NCBI RefSeq assembly: GCF_034661175.1
Contig: NZ_CP141058.1
Span: forward strand, 1,798,001 to 1,862,000
Source of the DNA: Nocardioides renjunii
Lineage (GTDB): Bacteria > Actinomycetota > Actinomycetes > Propionibacteriales > Nocardioidaceae
Reading direction: 5' to 3'
DNA length: 64,000 nucleotides
The notes under the pieces are model-generated. The model was given only the letters and a program-made list of their open reading frames with translations. It was not told the DNA's origin and did no database searches. Both the position numbers and the translations under genes were made by a program. Shown here one piece after another: positions 1-9,236 of this stretch (its first letter is position 1; every line of letters begins with the position of its first letter).

Positions 1-36
1 GGTCTCGGTGTGGGTCGGGGTCGGGTCGGTGCGGCG

Positions 37-1485
37 TCAGTAGGCGAAGGTGAGCGGGGCGTCCTCGTCGGAGCCGCCGACCTTCACCCGGGGAGGCTCC
101 TCGAAGGGGTCGGCGCCCTTGCGGACGTAGGTCACGAGCAGCTTCACCTCGACCACGGCGAGGACGGCGTACAGCGCGGTGAGGACGACCAGCGACGTGG
201 CCGCCTCGAAGACCGAGACTCCGGGGGAGACCCCCGACTCGGTGGTCATCAGCCCGAAGACGACCCAGGGCTGGCGGCCCATCTCGGTGAAGATCCACCC
301 CCAGGACGAGGCCAGCGTGGTGGCGATCGGCAGGCTCAGGCCGAGGGTGCCGAGCCAGCGCACGCCCGGCGTACGGCCTCGCCGGGTGAGCCACAGGATG
401 AGCGCGGCGCCGCCGGCGGCGAAGAAGCCGAGGCCCATCATGAAGCGGAAGGACCAGTAGGTGACCGGGACGATCGGGACGTAGTCGCCGTCGCGCTGGG
501 CCGGGTCGGCGCTGTCGAGCTGGCCGTAGGTCTCGGCGTACTCCTCCTTGAGCGGATTGATGCCCTCGACGGTGCCGTCGAAGGAGCCGGTGCCGAGGAA
601 GGACAGCAGGCACGGCACGGTGAGGGCGAACTTCTCGTGCTCCCCGTCGGGCGTGCCGATGGTGAGGATCGAGAACGGGGCGCAGCCCTCGCTGGTCTCG
701 TAGAGGCCCTCCGCGGCGGCCATCTTCATCGGCTGCACCTCGGTCATCACCTTGCCCTGCAGGTCGCCGGTGATCCCGACGCCGAGGCCGGCCAGCAGCG
801 TCACGACCGCACCGATGCGGATCGCGCGGTGGTACATCGGCCGGTCGGCCTCGTGGCGCTTGCTCATGTAGAGGTAGGCCGAGACGCCGAGGAGGAAGGC
901 GCCGGCGGTCATGTAGGCCGCGAAGATCACGTGCGGGAACGTCACGACCTGGACCTTGTTGAACATCACCGCCCAGAAGTCGGTCAGCTCGGCGCGACCC
1001 GACTCGGGGTTGAAGCGGTAGCCGACGGGGTGCTGCATCCACGAGTTCGCGGCGAGGATGAACCACGACGAGGCGAGCGTGCCGAGGTGCACCAGCCACA
1101 TGCAGCCGGCGTGCAGCCCGCGCGGGAGCTTGTCCCAGCCGAAGATCCAGAGGCCGAGGAAGGTCGACTCGAGGAAGAAGGCGAGCAGCCCCTCGATCGC
1201 GAGGGGTGCGCCGAACACGTCGCCCACGAAGCGCGAGTAGTCCGACCAGTTCATCCCGAACTGGAACTCCTGCACGATGCCGGTCACCACACCGATGGCG
1301 AAGTTGATGAGGAAGAGCTTGCCGAAGAACTTGGTCAGCCGGAGGTAGTCCTCCCTGCCGGTCCGCACCCAGGCGGTCTCGAGCCCGGCGATGACGGCGG
1401 TGAGCCCGATCGTCAGCGGCACGAACAGGAAGTGGTAGACGGTGATGATCCCGAACTGCCACCGGGCGATGTCGAGCACGTCCAT
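37..1485 (-). CDS. cydA: cytochrome bd ubiquinol oxidase subunit I
   Basis: This is the haem-bearing subunit of the membrane quinol oxidase that reduces O2 to water with high oxygen affinity. The 482-residue protein matches the family in length. It has many hydrophobic helices, an N-terminal haem-ligand histidine (YHF, H18), a second candidate ligand in FPHVIF near residue 188, and the GRQPW signature near residue 400. The ATG at 1485 follows an AAGGGA-like ribosome site. The stop lies 36 bases from the window edge, so cydB is expected just outside to the left. The gene diverges from a BlaI-type repressor, with two palindromic operators between them, which suggests direct control by that repressor. 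The identity is secure; the regulation is inferred. Confidence 0.97.
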   Translation of the reverse strand: MDVLDIARWQFGIITVYHFLFVPLTIGLTAVIAGLETAWVRTGREDYLRLTKFFGKLFLINFAIGVVTGIVQEFQFGMNWSDYSRFVGDVFGAPLAIEGLLAFFLESTFLGLWIFGWDKLPRGLHAGCMWLVHLGTLASSWFILAANSWMQHPVGYRFNPESGRAELTDFWAVMFNKVQVVTFPHVIFAAYMTAGAFLLGVSAYLYMSKRHEADRPMYHRAIRIGAVVTLLAGLGVGITGDLQGKVMTEVQPMKMAAAEGLYETSEGCAPFSILTIGTPDGEHEKFALTVPCLLSFLGTGSFDGTVEGINPLKEEYAETYGQLDSADPAQRDGDYVPIVPVTYWSFRFMMGLGFFAAGGAALILWLTRRGRTPGVRWLGTLGLSLPIATTLASSWGWIFTEMGRQPWVVFGLMTTESGVSPGVSVFEAATSLVVLTALYAVLAVVEVKLLVTYVRKGADPFEEPPRVKVGGSDEDAPLTFAY

Positions 1486-1504
1486 GGGAATCCCTTCGGC
1501 GCGA

Positions 1505-1541
1505 TTACTACATCCTGTAGTAAATACTACTCCGTGTAGTA
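1505..1541. promoter_or_regulatory. two BlaI-type palindromic operators
   Basis: Two dyads sit side by side in the cydA/blaI intergenic region. The first (1505-1523) has perfect 8-base arms, TTACTACA and TGTAGTAA, around TCC. The second (1525-1541) has TACTACT and TGTAGTA arms around CCG with one mismatch. Their centres (1514 and 1533) are 19 bp apart, about two helical turns. The TACA/TGTA core is typical of BlaI/MecI/CopY operators. The second dyad lies where the -35 of the blaI promoter should be, so autorepression together with cydA control is a reasonable inference. Confidence 0.85.
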
Positions 1542-1559
1542 GTTCGGCGCAGCACCGCC

Positions 1560-1565
1560 TAGACT
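1560..1565 (+). promoter_or_regulatory. -10 element of leaderless blaI promoter
   Basis: TAGACT ends exactly 7 bases before the ATG at 1573, and there is no purine-rich ribosome site between. This spacing puts the transcription start at or next to the start codon, a layout seen in front of many other genes in this window. The assignment is by pattern only. Confidence 0.55.
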
Positions 1566-1572
1566 CCGGGGC

Positions 1573-1941
1573 ATGAGTCCTCGGTCACGGATGGGTGAGC
1601 TGGAACAGGCGGTCCTCGACGCGCTGTGGGAGCTCGACACGTCGCGCGGCGCCAGCGGTCGCGAGGTGCACGAGCGCCTCGGTGACCGCGACCTGGCCTA
1701 CACGACCGTGATGACCGTGCTCGACCGGCTGGTCGGCAAGGACGTCGTCGTGCGCGAGCGGGACGGGCGCGCCTTCCGCTACGCGCCGCGGCTGACCCGC
1801 GCCGCGATGACCGCCGAGCTCATGCACGAGGCGCTGGAGGGCACCGGCGCCGACCGGGACCAGGCCCTCGTCTCGTTCGTCGGCGAGGCCAGCGCCGAGG
1901 ACCTCGCGGCCCTGCGCCGTGCCCTCGCCGAGATGGACTGA
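1573..1941 (+). CDS. BlaI/MecI/CopY family transcriptional repressor
   Basis: The 122-residue protein has the winged-helix pattern of the BlaI/MecI family (start MSPRSRMGELEQAVLDALWE; core DLAYTTVMTVLDRLVGK, in which the TTVMTVLDRL recognition helix is diagnostic). Members bind TACA-N-TGTA dyads as dimers and are released by proteolysis through a partner M56 membrane protease, which here is the next gene 15 bp downstream. The adjacent operators and the divergent cydA gene point to control of the bd oxidase and of its own operon. The inducing signal cannot be read from the sequence. Confidence 0.93.
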   Translation: MSPRSRMGELEQAVLDALWELDTSRGASGREVHERLGDRDLAYTTVMTVLDRLVGKDVVVRERDGRAFRYAPRLTRAAMTAELMHEALEGTGADRDQALVSFVGEASAEDLAALRRALAEMD

Positions 1942-1956
1942 CGCGGTCGGCCGGCC

Positions 1957-2826
1957 GTGCTCACGCCGCTCGTCCTCGGCGCGCTCGCCGTGCTGCTCGC
2001 CGGGCCGGTCCCGTGGGCGCTGTCGCGCTGGTCGGGGCTGAGGCGTACGCCGGCCGCGGCCATGCTGCTGTGGCAGAGCACGGCGCTGGCCGCGGTGCTC
2101 GCGGCCCTCGGTGCGGGGCTCTCACTGGCGACCGACAGGCTGTGGGAGCCGCCCGTCGCCGCGGTCGACGTCGTCGTCGCCGCCGTGGCCGGTGCGGTCA
2201 CGGTGGTGGTGACCGCCCGGCTCCTGCTGAGCGCGCACCGCACTGGCACGGCGCTGCGGCGCACGCGCCGGGTGCACCGCGAGCGCGTGGACCTGCTCGC
2301 CAGGACGGACGGGGGAGTGTCGGTGCTCGAGCACGACCTCCCCGTGGCCTACTGCGTGCCGGGCATGAGCGGGTCGCGCATCGTCGTGTCGCGCTCGACC
2401 CTGACCAGCCTCTCGGCCGACGAGCTGGCCGCGGTGCTGGAGCACGAGCGCTCGCACCTGCGCTCACGCCACGACCTGGTGCTCGAGGCGTTCGCCGTGC
2501 TGCACCGCGCCTTCCCGCGTTGGGTGGCCAGCGCGGCGGCCCGGCACGAGGTGGAGGTGCTGGTGGAGGTGCTCGCCGATCGCGCCGCCGTACGCACGGG
2601 CGGGCGCCGGGCGCTCGCGTCCGCGCTGCTCACCCTCGCCGGCTCGACCGCGCCCGCCGGGTCGCTCGGCTCGGCCGGGTCACTGGCGGCGCGGGTGGAG
2701 GTGCTGCGCGACACTCGCCCGCACCGGGTGCAGTCACTGGGCGTGATGCTGCTCGCCGCGGCGATCCTCGCCGTGCCGACGCTCCTCGTCGTGCTGCCCT
2801 GGCTCAGCGGCCTCGACGCACGCTGA
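1957..2826 (+). CDS. M56 family membrane metallopeptidase (BlaR1/MecR1-like)
   Basis: This 289-residue protein has hydrophobic N-terminal helices, a zinc-protease motif HERSH (HExxH) near residue 162, and another hydrophobic segment at the C-terminus. It lacks the extracellular penicillin-binding sensor of true BlaR1, as is usual for actinobacterial BlaI-linked M56 proteins. It starts with GTG 15 bp after the BlaI gene, so the two form an operon. The expected role, from family knowledge, is membrane-bound cleavage of the BlaI repressor; the signal sensed is unknown. Confidence 0.9.
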   Translation: MLTPLVLGALAVLLAGPVPWALSRWSGLRRTPAAAMLLWQSTALAAVLAALGAGLSLATDRLWEPPVAAVDVVVAAVAGAVTVVVTARLLLSAHRTGTALRRTRRVHRERVDLLARTDGGVSVLEHDLPVAYCVPGMSGSRIVVSRSTLTSLSADELAAVLEHERSHLRSRHDLVLEAFAVLHRAFPRWVASAAARHEVEVLVEVLADRAAVRTGGRRALASALLTLAGSTAPAGSLGSAGSLAARVEVLRDTRPHRVQSLGVMLLAAAILAVPTLLVVLPWLSGLDAR

Positions 2827-2836
2827 GGACGCCCGA

Positions 2837-2866
2837 AGGCCCCGGCGGATCGCTCCGCCGGGGCCT
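2837..2866. terminator. bidirectional hairpin terminator
   Basis: A perfect 13-bp stem (left arm 2837-2849 with core GGCCCCGGCGGA, right arm 2854-2866) closes a TCGC loop between the convergent M56 gene and the M4 peptidase gene. There is no strong U-tract, as is common in high-GC actinobacteria. Confidence 0.75.
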
Positions 2867-2915
2867 CCGGTGATGGTGCTGGTGCTGCTGGGTGGTGCTC
2901 AGCTGCTGCTCGGGG

Positions 2916-5900
2916 TCAGCGGGTGACCCGGAACGTCAGCGTGTCCTTGCTGCGGGCCACGGTGTCGGAGCCGAGGTACGTCACCTTCACCGTGTGCTTG
3001 CCGGCCTTCAGGCCCTTCTTGAGGGTCCAGCTGGCCTTGCCCTTCTTGAGCTCGACCTTCGCCTTCTTGCCGTCGACCTTGATGACGACCTTGCCCTTGA
3101 CGGCGACGTCGGCCTTGACGGTGACCTTGAAGGTGACCTTGTCGCCGGCCTCGGGCTTGGCCGGCTTGACCTTCACCTTGGTCTTCGAGTCGGCCTTGGT
3201 GGCCGCGAGGACGGTCGCGGTGAACGTCGCCGACGACTTGCCCTGGGTGCGGCTGCCGGAGTAGGTCGCGGTCAGCTTGTTGGCGCCCACCGGCAGGTCT
3301 GCCGGGAGAGCCACCGTGGCCTTGCCGTTGGCGTCCAGGTCGGCGCTGCCGAGGACCTGGCCCTTGGCGTCGGTCACCTTGACCTGGCCCGTGGGCGCCG
3401 AGCCAACACTGCCGTCGCGGCTGACGGTGACGTCGACCGAGGAGGCGGTGCCGTAGGTGGTCGGCTCGGGCTTGCGCACCGCGACCAGCTTGGTCGGCAG
3501 CTTGCAGTCGATGAGCTTGACGTTGTCCACGGACCACCCGATGACGCCGCTGCAGCCGTCGCGACCGATGTCGAAGCGCATCTGCAGGGTGTCGCCGGAC
3601 TCGAGGCCCAGGGCCGTCAGGTCGACCACCGAGGTGCCCCAGCCGGACTCGAGGGTGCCGCCGTCGGTGCCGGTGAAGGCGTCCTCACCCGCGAGCGGGT
3701 TGGTGTTGCCGCCGGCTGCCGTGGTCAACGTGGTCGGCGGGTTGTAGAGGTACGCCTCGGCCGGCACGGCCGCGAACGAGCCGCCGTTGACGCTGACCTT
3801 GAGGTTGCCGCCGTCGTAGCCCAGCTCGGTCGAGACCGAGTGGTCGAAGGCGAGCTTCGGGTTCAGCACGTCGCCGACCTCGATGACGGGGCTGGCGATG
3901 GAGTCACGGCTCGAGAAGTCCCCGGCGCCGTTGGTGCACGCACCCTCGTCCGGGGCCGGGCCGAAGGCGACCTTGCCCGGGTGGTTCTCGACGGACGTGG
4001 ACTGCCACGGCTCGTGGATGCCGCCCTCGAACACGACCTCGTTGCTGGCCGTCCAGCCGGCGAGACCGTCCTCGAAGTCCTCGCTCCAGCTGACCTCGTT
4101 GACGAAGCCGTCGCCGCAGAGCGACGGGGCCTTCGGGTCGAGCAGCGGCTGGAAGTCGCACTGCACGGGCTCCGCGCGGAGCTCGGTCGCCGTGATGACC
4201 TTGGCCAGCTCGGCGCAGTCGGCCGCCGTGATGGGCGCCGCCGGCTGCACGTCGTTGTCCGCGAGGCTGACCTTGTTGATCGGCTTGCCGGTCAGGTCGA
4301 CGCAGGACGCCTCGAGGCCGTCGGCCAGGTCGGTGAAGTCCGAGGTCGGCGTGAGGTAGGCCGACTGGGTGCGCCACCAGATGTTGGACGCCTTGTCGAA
4401 GCCCATGCCGGCCATGGTCTGACCGTTGTAGGTGCCTCCGTCGACGGCCAGGGCGTAGGCGTGGTTGGGCACGCCGGAGTTGCTGTGGACGCCGCCGCCG
4501 TCCTCGGTGCTGCACTTGTACTCGGCGTCCGAGACCTTGCCCGGGTCGCCGTAGCAGGTGGGCGTCCACATGTCGCGGATCGCGCCACCGAAGGCCGAGG
4601 ACTTCTCGCTCAGGACCCAGCGGGCGTTGTCGTCCTTGGCCGCCGCGTCGATGTCCTTGACGGTCATCGTTACCGCACCGACGGACTTGATCTTGCCCGC
4701 CGCCACGGCGTCAACCATGAGGCCGTAGATCGGGAAGTCGCCGCCGGCGGCAGCCGGCGAGCCGTTGGTGATGTTGCCGACCACGATGCCGGTCGCGCCG
4801 GCGTCGACGGCGTTCTGCACCTTGTCGTTGAGGATGCAGGCGCCACGGTCGACGTAGACCCACTTGCCCTTGACCGCGGCCGCGTTGGTGAGGTCGGAGC
4901 AACCGTCCGATGCGGTGCCGATGGGCTTGTTCGCGGCGTCGACCTCGATCGGGTCCACACCGGCGACGACGTCGGCCGTCACGCCGGCCTTGTCGAAGAC
5001 GGGACCGTGCTGGAAGGGCACGGCCCATTCGCACTCGCCGGCCACCGACGCCGGCGCGGTGATGGTCGCACCGATCTCACCACGGGTGTAGCGCGAGCAG
5101 AGGCCGGCCGTGCGCTTGACGCCCAGGTCGCCCTCGCCCGTGTCCTCGCGGCCGTTGAGGATGTCCTGGGTCTCGCCGAACACGTCCGACATCGACTCGT
5201 TCAGCGCGCCCGACTGCCACTGGTAGATCAGGCCGGAGGTGTACTCGGTGTAGGCGTGGCTCCACTCGTGGCCGACGGTGTCGTCGTCGTAGACGCCCGG
5301 GCAGAAGCTGGTGTACTGGCCGTTCCAGGACGCGTTGGGGCACCGGTCGGCGCGGTTGTGGACCATGTACATGGTGCCGCCCTCGCCGTCGAAGGAGTCG
5401 CGGCCGAACATGTTCTTGTAGAGGTTGTAGATCTCGCCCGCCGAGGCGACCATGTTCTGCTGGTCCTGGGTGAGGCTGCCGGGGAGCGGCTGGCCCTCGC
5501 GCCAGACAGGAGCGAGCGTGTCGTCGCTGACGTCGTCCGGGGTGTCGCCGTCGTCGGTGACGGTCAGGAGCCGACGGTCGCGCGCCTCGTGGATGCGGGA
5601 GTAGCGGTTGACGGGCTTGAGGCTGGTGCTGTCGAGCAGCAGGACCTCACGGACGGTCCCGCTGTCCTCGGTCACGTTGGAGACGTCGACCTGCCAGGCC
5701 AGGACGGCCTCGCCGTCCTCGCCCCTCACGGAGCCCTTCCGGTAGACGACGAGCTCGGCCCCGTCGGCGCGCAGCCCGGACGTGTCGACCGCGGTGTCCG
5801 CGTCGGACATCGGCGGAGCCGCCTCGACGATCGCCACGGCCGCCTTCGCGGCCTCGTCGCGGCTACGACGAGGGGTCGTGCTGAGGGACAACCCCGGCGC

Positions 5901-6350
5901 GGCGAAGCCGGTGACCGAGGTCAGGTCGCCCTGCTTGTCGAGGTTGGCCTTGAGGCCCGACCCGAAGACGGGGACGCCCTGGTAGGTCTGCGTGTAGGTG
6001 ACGGTCCAGCCGAGCGGTCCCGACTCGACTCGGACCTGCTCGAGCTCGTCGCTGCGAGCGCCGAGCACGGTGGCGTACTCGTCGAGGTAAGTGTCGGCCT
6101 TGGCGGCCGCGCTCGTGGCGTCGGTCGCGGACGTGCCGGGGAGCAGGTCGCCGTTGGAGCGGACGAAGCCCGCCTTGCCGGTGGCGGCTTCCCTGCTGAT
6201 GGCGACCGAGCCCTCGGCCTGGTCGCGGAGCTGCGAGAGCAGCGAAGGTTCGGCACCGGGTGCCGCTGTTGCTTGCGCGCCGAGCGTGGGCAGAGCGGCC
6301 AGGCCGGCCCCCACGACTGCGAGTGCAAGCCCCCTGTTGAGGAGCTTCAC
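2916..6350 (-). CDS. secreted M4 (thermolysin-family) metallopeptidase with PA insert and C-terminal Ig-like domains
   Basis: This is an extracellular zinc protease of 1144 residues. In order it has a signal peptide (start GTG at 6350, AAGCTCCTC following, preceded by GGAGGAAA), an FTP/PepSY-type propeptide, the catalytic HEWSH near residue 360 with the downstream Glu in GALNESMSD near residue 385, a protease-associated (PA) domain at about residues 450-550, and the end of the M4 fold (GGVHSNSGVPNHAYAL and a LTPTSDF segment). A jelly-roll or MAM-like region with paired Cys and two Ig-like domains follow. The last Ig-like domain is very lysine-rich. The PA domain splits the M4 catalytic domain. 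A start 23 codons upstream is open but would bury the signal peptide. Confidence 0.92.
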   Translation of the reverse strand: MKLLNRGLALAVVGAGLAALPTLGAQATAAPGAEPSLLSQLRDQAEGSVAISREAATGKAGFVRSNGDLLPGTSATDATSAAAKADTYLDEYATVLGARSDELEQVRVESGPLGWTVTYTQTYQGVPVFGSGLKANLDKQGDLTSVTGFAAPGLSLSTTPRRSRDEAAKAAVAIVEAAPPMSDADTAVDTSGLRADGAELVVYRKGSVRGEDGEAVLAWQVDVSNVTEDSGTVREVLLLDSTSLKPVNRYSRIHEARDRRLLTVTDDGDTPDDVSDDTLAPVWREGQPLPGSLTQDQQNMVASAGEIYNLYKNMFGRDSFDGEGGTMYMVHNRADRCPNASWNGQYTSFCPGVYDDDTVGHEWSHAYTEYTSGLIYQWQSGALNESMSDVFGETQDILNGREDTGEGDLGVKRTAGLCSRYTRGEIGATITAPASVAGECEWAVPFQHGPVFDKAGVTADVVAGVDPIEVDAANKPIGTASDGCSDLTNAAAVKGKWVYVDRGACILNDKVQNAVDAGATGIVVGNITNGSPAAAGGDFPIYGLMVDAVAAGKIKSVGAVTMTVKDIDAAAKDDNARWVLSEKSSAFGGAIRDMWTPTCYGDPGKVSDAEYKCSTEDGGGVHSNSGVPNHAYALAVDGGTYNGQTMAGMGFDKASNIWWRTQSAYLTPTSDFTDLADGLEASCVDLTGKPINKVSLADNDVQPAAPITAADCAELAKVITATELRAEPVQCDFQPLLDPKAPSLCGDGFVNEVSWSEDFEDGLAGWTASNEVVFEGGIHEPWQSTSVENHPGKVAFGPAPDEGACTNGAGDFSSRDSIASPVIEVGDVLNPKLAFDHSVSTELGYDGGNLKVSVNGGSFAAVPAEAYLYNPPTTLTTAAGGNTNPLAGEDAFTGTDGGTLESGWGTSVVDLTALGLESGDTLQMRFDIGRDGCSGVIGWSVDNVKLIDCKLPTKLVAVRKPEPTTYGTASSVDVTVSRDGSVGSAPTGQVKVTDAKGQVLGSADLDANGKATVALPADLPVGANKLTATYSGSRTQGKSSATFTATVLAATKADSKTKVKVKPAKPEAGDKVTFKVTVKADVAVKGKVVIKVDGKKAKVELKKGKASWTLKKGLKAGKHTVKVTYLGSDTVARSKDTLTFRVTR

Positions 6351-6574
6351 GTGTGTTTCCTCCAGTGTTCGTCGCCACGCGGCTCCGATCGGCCGGGTGA
6401 CCCGGGTCACCATAAGCACCTGTCCGGTCGGTCAGGAAGACCCCATGGTCGGTTTTCGTCCGATATCCGCCACCGCCGGACGATCTGCCGCTAGGGGCCC
6501 GGGAAGCGGAACGCGCGGTCGAAGTTCTCAGGACACGCAGCCGTGTGATCCCTGTGGCTGGTGTGACTTGCCCG

Positions 6575-6580
6575 TAGGGT
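6575..6580 (+). promoter_or_regulatory. -10 element of leaderless ftsK promoter
   Basis: TAGGGT lies 7 bases before the ftsK ATG at 6588, with no ribosome site between. The layout matches the leaderless pattern seen at other genes in the window. Confidence 0.5.
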
Positions 6581-6587
6581 TCCCGGC

Positions 6588-9236
6588 ATGGCGACCCGTA
6601 CGTCTTCCCCGCCGGGGTCGCGGAGCTCGAGCACGTCCGGAACCAAGGGCAGCACCAAGGCCTCGAGCACCCGATCACGGAGTACCAGCAAGCGCCCCGC
6701 TCCTCGCTCGACCTCGTCGAGGGGGCGGAGCGGCTCCACCGCGTCCAAGCGGCGCCCCGCCGCGCGTCCGGCCCCCCGCGCCGTCCGCAACGGTGCCGGT
6801 CCGGTCTCCCGGGCCTTCGGGGCCCTCGCCCGCGGCGTCGCCGCCGTCTGGCTCGGCATCGCCCACGCCGTCGGTGCCGTCGCGCGCTCGATCGGACGGT
6901 CCGCCCGCGACCTCGACCCCGAGCACCGCCGCGACGGTGCCGGGCTGTTCCTGATCGGCGTGGCGCTTGTCGTCGCCGCCGCCGTGTGGTGGCAGCTGCC
7001 GGGTGGTGTCATGGACTTCGCCCGCTCGGCCACCGCCGGTGCCGTCGGCAAGGTCGGCTGGCTGGTGCCGCTGTTCCTCGTCTACGCCGGGTGGCGGACG
7101 CTCCGCGACCCCGAGCGCAACGGTCCGGTGGGTCGCCAGGTCATCGGCTGGGCCGCGTTCGGCCTCGGCCTGCTCGGCATCGTGCACATCGCCAACGGCA
7201 ACCCGCAGCCCGTGCTCGGCGACGCCAGCAACCTGCAGGAGGCCGGGGGAGCGGTCGGCTACGTCACCTCGAGCCTGCTGCTCGACCTCATGCAGACGCC
7301 GTACGTCGTGGTGCCGCTGCTGGTGCTGCTCGGCACCTTCGGCATCCTCATCATCACCGCCACGCCGGTCTACCAGGTCCCGGTCAAGCTCGCCGCGCTG
7401 CGCGACAAGGCGCTGGGCCGCTCCGCGGCCGAGCCCGAGGCAGCGTCGGAGGGCGACGACGCCACCCGGCCCGCCCGCACGCGTCGTCGCTCGATGCTCG
7501 ACCAGGACGAGATCGACCCCGAGATGGGCGACCCGGCCTACGACAGCCCGGTGCTGGCCGACCGCGAGCTCAAGAAGCGTCGCAAGAAGAAGGACGCCGA
7601 GCCGTTCGAGGACTACGGCATCGACCTGTTCGCCGACGCCCCGACCGACGTGGCGCCGGCCGTCGAGCCGGCCCCCGTCGTCGTCAAGGACGCCGACACC
7701 GGCCCCGTCGAGCCGCCGCCGCACACGCCGCTGCCCGCCCGCGTCGAGCAGCTCGCCCTGTCCGGCGACATCACGTACTCGCTGCCCGACAACTCCGCGC
7801 TCAAGCCGGGCTCGCCGCACAAGGCGCGGTCCAAGGCCAGCGACGCGGTCGTCGAGCGGCTGATGCAGGTGATGGACGAGTTCGGCATCGACGCGACCGT
7901 CACCGGCTACACCCGTGGCCCAACCGTCACCCGCTACGAGGTCGAGCTCGGCCCGGCGGTGAAGGTGGAGAAGGTCACCGCCCTCTCGAAGAACATCGCC
8001 TACGCCGTGGCGTCCGCCGACGTGCGGATCCTGAGCCCGATCCCCGGCAAGTCCGCCATCGGCATCGAGATCCCCAACCTCGACAAGGAGATCGTCTCCC
8101 TCGGCGACGTGCTCCGGTCCGGCACGGCCCGCGCCGACCACCACCCGATGGTGGCGGGCCTCGGCAAGGACGTCGAGGGCGGTTTCGTGGTCGCCAACAT
8201 GGCCAAGATGCCGCACCTGCTCGTGGCCGGTGCGACGGGCTCCGGCAAGTCGTCGTTCATCAACTCGCTGATCACCTCGATCCTGATGCGGTCGACGCCC
8301 GACGAGGTGCGGATGATCATGATCGACCCGAAGCGGGTCGAGCTGAACGCGTACGAGGGCGTGCCGCACCTCATCACGCCGATCATCACCAACCCCAAGA
8401 AGGCCGCCGAGGCGCTCGCCTGGGTCGTGCGCGAGATGGACATGCGCTACGACGACCTGGCCAACTTCGGCTTCCGTCACATCGACGACTTCAACAAGGC
8501 CGTCCGGGCCGGCAAGGTCGAGGTCCCGGCGGGCAGCGAGCGCAAGGTCACGCCGTACCCCTACCTCCTCGTCATCGTCGACGAGCTCGCCGACCTGATG
8601 ATGGTCTCTCCGCGCGACGTGGAGGACTCGGTCGTCCGCATCACCCAGCTCGCGCGTGCGGCCGGCATCCACCTCGTGCTAGCCACGCAGCGGCCCTCGG
8701 TCGACGTCGTCACCGGCCTGATCAAGGCCAACGTGCCGTCGCGGCTGGCCTTCGCCACCAGCTCGCTCGGCGACAGCCGGGTCATCCTCGACCAGCCGGG
8801 CGCGGAGAAGCTGGTCGGACAGGGTGACGGGCTCTTCCTGCCGATGGGGGCCAGCAAGCCGGTCCGCGTCCAGGGCTCGTGGGTCACCGAGGCCGAGATC
8901 CACCAGGTCGTCAAGCACTGCAAGGACCAGCTCGAGCCGACCTACGTCGAGGACGTCACGGCCCCGGCCTCGGCGAAGCGCGACCTCGACGACGACATCG
9001 GCGACGACATGGAGCTCGTGGTCCAGGCCATCGAGCTCGTCGTCTCGACCCAGTTCGGCTCGACGTCGATGCTGCAGCGCAAGCTGCGCGTCGGCTTCGC
9101 GAAGGCCGGGCGCCTGATGGACATCATGGAGAGCCGCGGGGTGGTGGGCCCCAGCGAGGGCTCCAAGGCCCGTGACGTCCTCGTGAAGCCCGATGAGCTC
9201 GATTCCGTGATCGCCACGTTGGAGGGGGGAGCCTGA
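6588..9236 (+). CDS. ftsK: DNA translocase FtsK/SpoIIIE
   Basis: This ATP-driven double-stranded DNA pump clears chromosome ends at the division septum. The 882-residue protein has a Ser/Arg/Pro-rich N-terminus, about four membrane helices up to residue 260, an acidic linker, the motor domain with Walker [11 protein letters not shown] near residue 550 and the Walker B run [13 protein letters not shown] near residue 660. A C-terminal winged-helix gamma domain (about 805-875, [18 protein letters not shown]) reads KOPS-type sequences. Its stop codon overlaps the ATG of the next gene by one base. It heads the conserved actinobacterial ftsK-rimO-pgsA-cinA-clgR block. Confidence 0.98.
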   Translation: MATRTSSPPGSRSSSTSGTKGSTKASSTRSRSTSKRPAPRSTSSRGRSGSTASKRRPAARPAPRAVRNGAGPVSRAFGALARGVAAVWLGIAHAVGAVARSIGRSARDLDPEHRRDGAGLFLIGVALVVAAAVWWQLPGGVMDFARSATAGAVGKVGWLVPLFLVYAGWRTLRDPERNGPVGRQVIGWAAFGLGLLGIVHIANGNPQPVLGDASNLQEAGGAVGYVTSSLLLDLMQTPYVVVPLLVLLGTFGILIITATPVYQVPVKLAALRDKALGRSAAEPEAASEGDDATRPARTRRRSMLDQDEIDPEMGDPAYDSPVLADRELKKRRKKKDAEPFEDYGIDLFADAPTDVAPAVEPAPVVVKDADTGPVEPPPHTPLPARVEQLALSGDITYSLPDNSALKPGSPHKARSKASDAVVERLMQVMDEFGIDATVTGYTRGPTVTRYEVELGPAVKVEKVTALSKNIAYAVASADVRILSPIPGKSAIGIEIPNLDKEIVSLGDVLRSGTARADHHPMVAGLGKDVEGGFVVANMAKMPHLLVAGATGSGKSSFINSLITSILMRSTPDEVRMIMIDPKRVELNAYEGVPHLITPIITNPKKAAEALAWVVREMDMRYDDLANFGFRHIDDFNKAVRAGKVEVPAGSERKVTPYPYLLVIVDELADLMMVSPRDVEDSVVRITQLARAAGIHLVLATQRPSVDVVTGLIKANVPSRLAFATSSLGDSRVILDQPGAEKLVGQGDGLFLPMGASKPVRVQGSWVTEAEIHQVVKHCKDQLEPTYVEDVTAPASAKRDLDDDIGDDMELVVQAIELVVSTQFGSTSMLQRKLRVGFAKAGRLMDIMESRGVVGPSEGSKARDVLVKPDELDSVIATLEGGA

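Noticed and set aside
2892..6494. Very long open frame opposite the M4 peptidase gene
   Set aside because: It lacks motifs and is rich in Arg, Gly, Val, Asp and Ala as expected for the antisense of a GC-rich gene; the minus-strand frame has a signal peptide and catalytic motifs. The same holds for the long antisense frames opposite cydA, lhr, the secreted nuclease and the acyltransferase.
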